Assembly: GCA_024734555.1 (NCBI GenBank)
Contig: JANPWX010000073.1
Span: forward strand, 3,936,843-4,000,842
Origin: Trochalopteron elliotii
Taxonomy: Eukaryota > Chordata > Aves > Passeriformes > Leiothrichidae
Direction: 5' to 3'
DNA length: 64,000 nucleotides
Shown: piece after piece, positions 54,136 to 64,000 of the stretch
Layout: each line of letters opens with the position of its first letter
Position numbering within the stretch: position 1 is the first letter of the stretch
Made by a program: the position numbers and the translations under genes
Notes under the pieces: model-generated
What the model was told of the DNA's origin: nothing
What the model saw: the letters and a program-made list of their open reading frames with translations, nothing else
Databases searched by the model: none

Positions 54136-57100
54136 AAAACCATCATTGGCAACTCATTACGTGCATGGAAACTCAGCTGGGAGACAAGACAAAAGGAACA
54201 GAAGTCTCACTGCAGTCTGGGATACTGAGGCAAGGCTAGAAACATTTCCTGTTTCCATGAACCAGCCCATGAGGGAGAAGATACTACTATGTGAATGCTG
54301 TTCTGAATGTTTTTAATATGCTCCTGAATCTCACAGAAAATTCAGGAAAATTTGAGATGTTTCGAAGACTCTGCTCTATTTTCTCTGCTGTTACTGCTTT
54401 GTTTTCAGTTTTTCTGAGGTCATGTTCCTCGGCTTATACCAGTATGATTTTCTCTATAGCAACTAAGCTGTTCTACATTAAAAAAAATTAGAAATCAAAG
54501 GCAAATGGCTCATCTAGACCAGTACCTGCCAATTTGCATCGTAAAGCGGGTCTCTCAGTGCAATATTCTGCCTCAGAAAACTACTCTGTTGCCACACTTC
54601 ATAATAAGACATAATGGCAAATTTTCCCCTTGTCACAGTACCCCCACTTGTGCAATGTTCTCTAATGGACAAAGGGGTAAAAGGATTTTAAAAAAGTCCA
54701 TATGCCTTGTGGCAACAGTCCTGAAGCTTGATGGCCTATTTTAGAATGTGCAATTTGAAAAGCTCTGCTTGTTTAGCCCAGTCAAGCAAAGTCTGGCACA
54801 AAATATGATTATCCCAGGCATATTTGTAGGGGGCATACATTGGGGAGGAAGAAGAGCTAATGAAAAAAAAAATGGCACAAGAACAAATGAGAATAAGTGA
54901 GTCACAATAAAATTAGGCTGGAAATTAGTAAACAATTCTACCTGTACTGTTCTGGAAGAACATCTCAGGAGGAGAACAGTGAGGGAAAAAACATGGCTAT
55001 TTTTAGAAAATAATAACATTAGTTTAGGAAAGTTTTATCACTGTATGGCCTGATGGCTATGAAAGCAAAAGATCATTTCAGGAATCTTCTAGCTCTATAT
55101 ACTTCTCTTTCTTGACCATTTACGTATCTTCTGAAAACAGGTTTCCCCCAAGGATTTCAGGATATGCTAAGTTGTTTTATGATCAAACTTTAATCCATTC
55201 TTATTTGAGGTACAGACTCTGCAGACTTGAATGAAAAAAAAAACCAAACAAAAGTGATTTGCTTCACCAAATCAATCCGATGTCTGTCTGAAAGATGCTT
55301 TCTGATTCACACAGGAATTAAATCACATGGCCGGCAGTCCCCAAGAGGCAATCTGAAGTGATCATTGAGTACCCGTTTATATTAACTCTGTTAACCTCTG
55401 CCAGCAGCACAAAAAGGGCTGGGTGCCAGCACATCTTACAGTTTTAATTAGCTTTCTTCCAGGCGTGGCAATCCCCATCCTGCGAGCCCTCTAGCGGTGC
55501 CCTCCGTGCCTGTGGGCCGGGCAGAGCCTGGCCTCCATCGGGGTGGGTGCTGCCACAGCCCACTCCTCCATCTGCTCAGGGCCACATGAGTAAAAGCCAC
55601 AACAATTTCCATCCCCACGGGGCATCTGTGGAGTGCATTTCCTGCTTTGATGGAAGACCCAAAGGAGAGTACCCCCAAATTTTCTGTTTCCCTCCCAGAT
55701 ACTTCACCTGGCTTAACAAACACTATTGTATTGTCTTACAAATCACGCCAAGCCAATACATGGCACATCTGGCTACATGAGAATCCGGCCCTCATGGTCT
55801 ACATGAGCACCGGCATATTTCCATGCATATCATATGTAAGCAGATACCCAACTGCACGGCACAGGAGTAAAACACAGCTGGGACCACCCCTGCAGTGCTG
55901 CTGGCACCTGGGGATGCTGCAGAGCCCAGCAGAGCCACTGCCGCTGCGTCCCCAGCTCGGTGCCAGCAGCCTCCCTCTGTCACAAAGCCAGCAGCCTTGC
56001 TCAGTGCCCTCCCATGGCACTGGGCTCTGCAGCTCTTTGTCTGCTCACGTTCAGGAATTCCATGATAAATGCTGGGATATATATATATATATATATTAAG
56101 TGCTGTCCCTGCACAGAGACCTCCATTGTTGCTGCTGCCTAGCCACAGGGGGAAAATCCAAAGAGGCACTTTGCTGTATTTCTATTTCTGTCTCCTGGAT
56201 TGCAGAACACCTCATAGTTTAGCCAGTTCCTTGCTGAAGTCTGACTTTCACAGCACTAAATATAGGAATAGTGCACTCTGCAGGGGCTAAATTTAGCTTT
56301 GCTGCGTTAGAAGGGGAGGTACCTCATTACTGGAGGCAGGATAGCTAAACCACTGCAGGCAGGGAAACTTGGGTGATGCAGTAACAGCCACTGCTCTGTT
56401 GTGCCAGTGCAGGGAGGAATTGAATTAGTAAATTCGGTTCTGGGTTTGATTTTTTTTATTTTTGAAGAAATCTGTTCAATGCTTCAGTGAGGTTTTCTAG
56501 TAGTTCACTTCCTCCAGAAGAAATTACATACCTCCACGTTATTTCTGTAAAAACATTTAGGAATATTCCTGATTTAAATCAAGGAGAAACTTTAATCTAA
56601 TACAAATCGAATTTCAAGGTTTCAGGCATCTGAGCTTGGTACAGCTGGCATGTAAATCCTTGCATAAAGATCCATAAAGAGGCAGTAAATCATGACTACC
56701 TGCCATAAGCCTGTGCACGCTTTTCAGGAATGTTAATCACTGCTAAAATAATGAGGGCCAGTCGTATCACAGTTGCAGCCTTTCACCTTTAAGTCACCTA
56801 TTCCAGCATAGTTGGCAGGGGGGCACACGACCTGGACTCTGTTCCTAAGATGTGCTATTCACTGCGGATTAGACACCATGCCTCTGTTTCCCTGTCTATG
56901 CAGGGGACAGAATTTCCCCTGTGCTGCAGAGCATTTTCAGAGCACAGTGACAAGTTAAAACCTTTACCCTAGCCTCTTTTTCAAAATCACAAAGCCCTGG
57001 GAAAATGTGAAAGACAGGATTTTGACCAAAATGCTATGCAGGAAAATGCCTGACTGCTTGAAAACATGTTTCCTAGCAGGTGGCATCACCCATGAGTCAG

Positions 57101-60078
57101 CAAAGGCAGGTGAGCGCCAGAGGCAGCAGACTGAGGCTGTGGGTGCATCATGGGAGATGTAGTGTAAGGAGGTGACACTGCAATGGAAGCAGCTGATATA
57201 AATTAAAATTTTTTCAGGTATTAAGATGGCATTTCAGAAGCATAAGGGGCAGGTTTTGTCAAAATTTTACAATCACATTTTTCCACTATTATTCTCATTT
57301 ACCTACAGTGTTCACCAATACAAAACAGGGCAATGAGTCAGATCACCTTCCATGTGGAGAATTACTATTTAACAGGAAAACAAATCAAGACACCACTAAT
57401 TTAGTTATTTCACCTTCATACAGATGATGATGATACACAAACTACACAGTGGAGATGACCTGTTACAAAAAGAAAATATTGTTGGGATCCATCAAATTTT
57501 CTTGTCAGAATCAAACATAATGAGGAAAAAAACCCTTTTACGAGTCCACGCTAGATTCAGCCCTGGCTAATCCAGGACAAGTGACAGCTGCACAACCATT
57601 TTACTGCAGACTGCTGACAAAAGTGGATTATTCACTTGGTGCCTAATATCTACACTGGGAAGGTAAATGCACTTCCAGCACTCATTCTCTAGTACAGACT
57701 GGACTTTTTTCACATACTTTCATAGCCCAACCCCCTTATAGCCCAAAACATTTTGGTCCTTGTTAAGTTTCAAGCTGTGCCTGTGAATTGTCTGGGAGCA
57801 TATTATTTGGCTGGGGCCAAAACAGATCATTGACAGTAGCTGAGCACTTGTGGGAAGATGACTGGGACTGAAAAATAACAGTACAGAAATTACAGAGGAA
57901 AATAAAGTGGCTACTCCCTGGATGGAATGTGGTCAGTACACTCGACTTCCCACAAAAAACACAGTCTAAGGGGGACTAAACACAGGATGGAGCAGAGTGG
58001 AAACACCATGGCCAGACTCCGTCAAAACCCTTGCAGAGGACTCAGTGGTACTTTCTAGCCAATAAGCTGCACAATAGCTGAAAACCAAGGGAAACAGAGG
58101 AAGATGTCCTGCTGTTGAATCAGCAGCTGTAGTGAAATCACTCTCCTTGGACTGACCCATGTCCCCATGCAACATTTTTCTTGGGTGACATACTGAGATA
58201 TCTACCCCAAGGTATGACCACCCCTCAGTAACTCAGATATATGACTAAAGTCACTCAAACTCAACATAAATATACAGAAATAGTATAAAAGTGAGTCAAG
58301 AATGGGAAGAAGTTGGGGAAGACTCCACCATAACTTCTGGGATCAGCTGACAGGCTGAACTTGTCTTCTCCCCCCATAGGGACCCTTATTGGGTAAGAAC
58401 TGTACTCTACGCACACTGAAGGATTATTTTGAGCTAACTTTTGTTAGGGATTAGGTCTTGTTACTATGTTGCTTTGAATTATATTGCTTGTTATTCTATT
58501 GCTTTGAATACATTTTTGAAGTGAGGTATCACCACCAGCAGTCCTTGAACCTTGACTTGTTGCTTGTTATTATATTGATAAAGAGTGTTATTCCATCACT
58601 TGTTAATGTGAGCCCTTCAAGCACGCTGGCAGTCACTGGCAGTGGGTGAAGGTGTGGAGGAGACCCAGGAGGAGTTTTCTCAGGCATGTGACTCTCAACA
58701 AGTCAGTCAAACTGCCCTTCAATGTAGTGAACTGCTCAGTGAAGGGCCCCCAGAACTGACAGACTGACAGACTGGTTGGGCACAAGGATCCCAGTTTTCC
58801 TGGGAAGTTAACAGATTATTCAAACACTAAGGGGTGGACTAAATCTCCCCTTTTCATGTGAAAGTATTATAATCAGAAACATACTCAGCATATGGAAACA
58901 ACCTCTGGGACTGTTTATTAGCACAGATACAGTGACTGAGTTTAAAATAAGGAAACCAAAATTGTCTGTCTTTTCCCTCAATGCATCCAGTAAATAATGT
59001 TAAGTCAAATACTGCTTGGTCTCACTCACAAGCAACACACATCTACCAGCCCTCTCATACCCTGTCACTTCAAATTTTGGTGCTGGGAGTCAATGCTTGT
59101 GCCACTGACACACTGAGGTGTAGGAGTAGATAAGTCTTCAGAAAGGTACAATCAGCAGGATTTTAAAATTCAGGATACATTTGCCATCCATCTCTTCACA
59201 CTTTGTATTGCCTCTTTATGAGCAAACCATGCTCCCTTGGTCTCATGCACAGCCAGCCTTGGGCCTCCAGAAGGCCTTACAAAAACACCTTATGACAGCA
59301 TATGCATGAAGTAACTATCAAAAGAAAGAAAAGGAGAAACAATTTCCAAACATGAACTCATTGAAACAAAATTAGAACGCATAGGGAAAGGAAGGGACTC
59401 TGAAGGACCACCTATAATTTAAATATTTTTGTGGGTTTTGCTTCTGTCCCTGAGAGACTGAAGATAAGGTAACTCCTTAAGTTAAGCCTCTCACAACCCT
59501 GATACTCTTTCCATATTCTGAATATTTCAATAGGTATAGGGAAAGATGTTACCAATTCCTTCAAAACCTCTGCCCTCTCTGACACTAAGGGGTCATGAGC
59601 ACAAACCCAGTGACTAAAATATTAGAGATGATATCCTGCTGGTACACCTGCTTCTCAAGATCCTTTTCTCACAGTTCTCACATGTGCCAGTGGAGATTTC
59701 AGACACTATTTATTCACAGCTGTTCAACATGGCCAGTGACAGAACATCTGAATATAAGCCTAATGAAACATGCAATATTGTGCCACAAAGCAACATTAAC
59801 AAAATTAAAAAGCCCAACAAACAAAACACATGACTGTGTAGAGAAAGAAAAAAAGGAGATAAAATTAAATATGTTGAGCTAGGTGCCCAGGAGTTCCCTT
59901 GCTCAAAGATTCACATCAAGTTTTTTTTCATTTCATGTAACAATTCCAGGCTGATCTAACGCTACAGGCCGTAACTCTTAGTCTTCTATATTTAAAAAAA
60001 ACAAGGGATATTTTATCCTTTCTTGTCTGGGGCTGTTGATCTTCTATGTAATAACTTGCATGGTGTTACGTTTGGGAT
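54136..60078. other. Intergenic region with a GC-rich patch and an AT microsatellite
   Basis: No exon or interspersed repeat recognised. GC content rises clearly at 55440-56050, with several CpG dinucleotides. An (AT)10 run lies at 56077-56096. AATAAA on the - strand at 59709-59714 could serve the candidate terminal exon at 60079-60327. Confidence 0.5.
56077..56096. repeat. (AT)10 microsatellite
   Basis: Ten uninterrupted AT dinucleotides; likely polymorphic in length. Confidence 0.9.
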
Positions 60079-60327
60079 TTATGACCAAACCAACATTGAC
60101 AACATGGGGATGTTTTTGTTAAAACTTCCATAGATAGTGTTGGAATTCTGGAAACTTAGATTTTGGGGGTTTAGTATATAGTAATACATGTGAGTCAAGA
60201 TGGAGGGCTTTGGGCATTGTCCAAATCCTTCTTCTTCACCTTCTTCTTCCTCCTCCTTCATAGGTTTAAGTGGTTTTCTGTAATTAGTTGATGAAGTCCT
60301 CATTGCAGACTTCAAGTAGTTATTGGG
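60079..60327 (-). other. Candidate terminal coding exon, unidentified gene
   Basis: On the - strand a strong acceptor (a T-rich tract over 60331-60350, then TTTTAAG) is followed by an open frame of 82 codons and TAA at 60079-60081. It begins PNNYLKSAMRTSSTNYRK, then has an acidic stretch MKEEEEEGEEEGFGQCPKPS. I do not recognise the protein. The frame would be entered in phase 0. AATAAA on the same strand at 59709-59714 could end the transcript. The acidic run comes from GAA/GAG triplets and could be a trinucleotide repeat rather than selected coding sequence. An open frame this long is not rare by chance here. Confidence 0.25.
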
Positions 60328-61810
60328 CTTAAAATAAAAAAAAAATTAGGTGACATTTCATAATTGAATGGATTGTCCTTAAAAAGACCTGGTAAAGATA
60401 GAGAAGTACTCCATTTTACCTCTTTTCTCTAACTTGCTAGTTAGAGCTCACGGCTCGTGAGTCTGTAAATAGATAAAATAATAAACATCCAAGTCTGAAC
60501 TCAAAACCTACATTTCCCATGTATTAATCCCAACCTTGGCAAGGAGAAAAGGAAGCAACAACCTTCACAGATAGCATTTCTGTGGGTAATGTATGTAGGT
60601 ATTTTGGCTGTAAAAAAAGGGATAACATTTGCCTTGTTCTCCATATTACTATGCATTTTTTAGATATTTGATTATTAATCATACTGTTGGTATTAACATC
60701 TTTGATTCAATTTTTAATAAAGACACTTCCCCTTTTTTAGCTTAACACTTGCCATCCCTATCAACATGACTATGTAGTTTCTTTTAGCTGTCATGTAGGC
60801 GAATGTATTAATCTTTAAATCAATGTCAGCTAGGAGAGCAGATTTATGAATGTAACTGAAAATCCCCAGTTCTTTTGTTGTGCAAAGCAGACTGTATAGC
60901 TGAGCTCTGTCTTCTCCAAGAAGAACATCTATGAATCCTTCTCCAATTCTGTGTAAATTTGGATATATTTTTCTATTTCCTTATTCCCTTTCCTGTATGT
61001 GTGAGCAGTAAAGGCACAGAGAAGGAAACACAGGGGAAGTCAATCAACTCTTGCTCAGGTCAGCATTGATCACTGAAACTTCTGTAACAGAAATTCCCTG
61101 AAAAGAAAACATTTCCCCACCTGCCTATGTGTCTGACCGGCAGAGTGTTGGAGAAATGGGCTAGGAGGCCTTCCTTTTAGCTTGCAAAAAACCTAAATGG
61201 TGCTATTACAATGTGCTACTAATATTGTATATCTAAACAGTCACACAGATGTGACTTAACATCCTTATCTAAAAATCTGATACAAAACAAAAAATCTCAT
61301 ATAATGTCTGTAACACATACAAATAAATGTTGATATGGTTACATAGACCTACAACATAACCTGAAATCATTAGCCATAACAACAGTTTCCTTGTTAGACT
61401 GTCTTCCTTCAAACGTGGCTTTGGGTGCCTGTTTGGCATAGACCTTTCAGCTGTTTGCTTAGGTTGTGGATTTGTCCTTCACAGAGTATTCTTCATTACA
61501 TATTGGTTTATTATCTGCCACGATGGTTCTTGGTGCAGGACTGGAGTTTCTGGATCTTATTTTGATGACAAAGAAAATTCTTCCTTAGGCCAAAAATATC
61601 TATCCTAAAGCTTTCAACTGAAGTGATTGCCACATTTATGTGGGGCCAATAGCTCTGAATAATTGATGAAACCACCAAACGAGACAAGATGTGCAATGCT
61701 ATTTAAGGATCATGTACGATGCAAGTTGTATAAAAGAAAAGATGCATCCCATCTTCAAGCTCACACAGCCAATCCCATCTCCTTTGGAACCAGGAATCAG
61801 CTGACCTTAC

Positions 61811-61892
61811 CTTCAATAGGAGTCAACAAATGTTTGATTTGAAGGACTTAAAAAAATGTCCTGTAACTCCTCGTCCATGAGGTGATGAATTG
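61811..61892 (-). other. Candidate 82-base exon with strong splice sites
   Basis: On the - strand the acceptor CACTTTTTTTGTCTAG and the donor AAG followed by GTAAGG are both near-ideal. All three frames have a stop inside: two close to the 3' end (one reads MDEELQDIFLSPSNQTFVDS before its stop, another NSSPHGRGVTGHFFKSFKSN), one at a T7 run. It could be a UTR or noncoding-RNA exon, a coding exon with a sequence error in T7, a terminal coding exon, or chance. Confidence 0.25.
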
Positions 61893-62795
61893 CTAGACAA
61901 AAAAAGTGTGAACAATCTTCAGATACGAATTCTTGACAACATTGGGAACAAGATGAAAAAGAAAAAATATAATATATGACCTAACCTGAATATTTGTGCC
62001 AGTATTTAATCTTCAACTTATAAGATAATTTATTAATCTAACAGAACCTTGACATAATTATCATGCTGAGCCCAAGATAGCATGTCAATGACCACAGTAT
62101 GTTATTCAATAATAATTCTATTGAAACAGGAGTTCACAACTTGAGTGAAAAAGACAAAAGATGTGCAATCAAATACTCCACATGTATATTCTTTTTATCT
62201 TGTAAAGACTTTCTGTGATTTTATCCAATTTGTCATATGACTCCAGCCTTAAACAATAACAGTAGAAGAGTCAAGATTGATGATTTGGAGGAGGAAAGAA
62301 GAAAGCACAAACGCTATCATCCTGTAACAAACTGCAGAGAGAGACAGACATGTTTTGGATCACATCACTGTCAGAGACATTAGATGCACGTTACTGTGCT
62401 TGCAAGGGATAAAATGAAAGCAACTGGTGAAACAGTAGAGCCTGATTCAGGATAAATTACAAGAGTTAAGGCAGTAAAACGGGTCCATTAGTGAATCTGC
62501 TTATTTTCTGCACTTCAGCCAGACTGAGATGGGCTTAATGTGTTTATTTCCCATTTTTCCCTTGCGTTTATCTCCTGTCTTTTCACAATGCAACTTCATA
62601 TTTCCACTTAGACTACATTAATAAGAACATGCAAAGAAAGTCAAGTTTCATCTCTGTTAAATGTACATGAAATAGCTTTTTCAACCACATATTGTTAATG
62701 ACATCATTTTACAAATTACTTTGCAGAATTCTTCCAGATGAACCAAAACTTCTAATTCTCTAGTTTAGATTCCTCATTGACGAGGCGCATTTTAC

Positions 62796-62934
62796 CACAC
62801 TGAGAAGGACTGACTTTCTTTAAACAACAGGGAGTTGGGCTCTGCGTTTATGAAATTGGTTGATCTAAAGTTAGACCTTCTTAAGAGCTGAAGAAGAAAG
62901 GATTCAAAGCTTTCTTTGATCAAAGCCTCAAAGA
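62796..62934 (-). other. Candidate 139-base internal exon
   Basis: On the - strand the acceptor TTGTTTCCTTTGCTGTTTCT then AATGCCAG is strong, and the donor GTGTG followed by GTAAAA is moderate. The open frame between them reads FEALIKESFESFLLQLLRR and on to SNFRSTNFINAEPNSLLFKE; entry phase 1, exit phase 2. It is not recognised as any known family. The frame also runs open upstream through the intron, which weakens the case. Confidence 0.2.
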
Positions 62935-63839
62935 CTGGCATTAGAAACAGCAAAGGAAACAATAAAATGAAGCAAACAAAGTAATATTCCACAACTTCTG
63001 CCTGCCAATTCAAGCTCCCAGTGCCAAAAATGGGGCAGAATATGGACTAGCTTATCAAATACATTTTTTAAAAAATTAGAGTTCTGACTTATTGCTCTCC
63101 AGTTTATAAGATGTTTACATAGCTAAGTGGCTCAACATAAAGGAAGCATAACTTTGAACTTCACAGGACTACTCGTTGCAAGGAAATAAGCAGGTGTGGA
63201 TTTGCCACCAGGAATTTGCATCCCATTGGTACAGTTTCATGACCTAAATAAGCTCAAGGCCATGTGGGGAGGAAGAGGACTGCTGCCTACTGTCCCCTGA
63301 AGTCCTCATCCAGAGTAGCCATTTAACCAGCACAGGCTAAACACCCATCTCCAACACGGAGTTTAAGCACAGGCTGGTAATTTGAAGTACAGACAGACAA
63401 GAAACAAACCTCTAATTCGTTTCAATATGAGGAAAAATTACATTTCTATTGACATTAGAAATCTGAGCTCCTACTTCAAATCACCCACATCAATTTTCTG
63501 TAATCACTGCTGAGTACTTATTATTTTCTTTCATTTCAGCAATCTTGATATTTAATAAGGTAGCTTTATCTGTTTTGAAACTCCAATTTGTAGTAAGTAA
63601 ACAAGGTAGAGAAAAATCATTTATTCAAAGTATTGGAATATAGGTTTCAAGTTTATCTCATATTATTATAGAAATGAACCTATTTTGTATTTCAAATGAA
63701 CTTTAAACAACAAATGTTAATAATTAATTATAATACTATAAATTAAGCAATTTTAAACCATCACTTATTGACTCATTGAGCTTTTGTAAGTAGTTATGGA
63801 AGTTAATTTTTTTTTGATTGAAAGAATGGGGTGAAATAC

Positions 63840-63943
63840 CTTTAACTAAGTTATCATATTCTTCTTTATTTATGATGTACAACAAACCATTTCCTGAATT
63901 AAGGAACTTTCTATTCATCCAAATGCCAGCACCTACAGATTTT
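63840..63943 (-). other. Candidate 104-base exon at right edge
   Basis: On the - strand the open frame reads KSVGAGIWMNRKFLNSGNG and on to LLYIINKEEYDNLVK. It is bounded by ATATAG (poor pyrimidine tract) and a donor AAAG followed by GTATTT. Its exit phase (one base) fits the entry phase of the candidate at 62796-62934. Not recognised; weak acceptor. Confidence 0.15.
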
Positions 63944-64000
63944 CTATATTGGCATATTCACTGCTGTTATCCAGAGTTCTTTAAAGTGCAACTTTTACCG

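Noticed and set aside
55647..56099. 150-codon open frame in the GC-rich patch
   Set aside because: Fewer stops are expected at higher GC; it ends in translated AT microsatellite and matches no family.
61511..61698. Open frame on the - strand starting after AAATAG (LHILSRLVVSS...)
   Set aside because: Weak acceptor, no ATG, no donor in a useful place and no phase match with neighbouring candidates.

Overview
This is vertebrate nuclear DNA, almost certainly from a bird. CR1 LINE fragments are the main interspersed repeat, there is a solo LTR of a type widespread in birds, and repeat density is otherwise low. The one gene that can be named is dermatopontin (DPT), with three coding exons on the + strand separated by introns of 9.5 and 5.7 kb. 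No bacterial operon, CRISPR array, phage or other prokaryotic system is present.

Layout. Positions 1-5144 are the 3' part of DPT intron 1. Exon 2 (5145-5270), exon 3 (14731-14838) and the last coding exon (20542-20608, stop 20606-20608) encode the C-terminal 100 residues of this roughly 200-residue extracellular-matrix protein. Exon 1, with the signal peptide, is not visible and should lie upstream of the window. The 3' UTR probably runs to a poly(A) site just after AATAAA at 21894. Intron 2 contains a short CR1 copy and a perfect 17-bp hairpin.

From about 22 kb to 60 kb no convincing exon is seen. This region holds dead CR1 copies (22448-23056 -, 28040-28560 -, 50395-51680 +, 53960-54135 + and smaller pieces), a solo LTR (46776-47330) that keeps a TATA box and poly(A) signal, a probable older LTR-like repeat (44690-44985), and a long polypurine satellite interrupted by a 393-base run of N (43158-43550).

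The last 4 kb contain several - strand splice-site-like signals beside short open frames, including a possible terminal exon with an acidic Glu-rich stretch. They may be the 3' end of an unidentified gene converging on DPT, or chance; confidence is low. I found no undescribed biological system. The items most worth checking are the right-edge candidate exons, the polypurine gap and the intronic hairpin.
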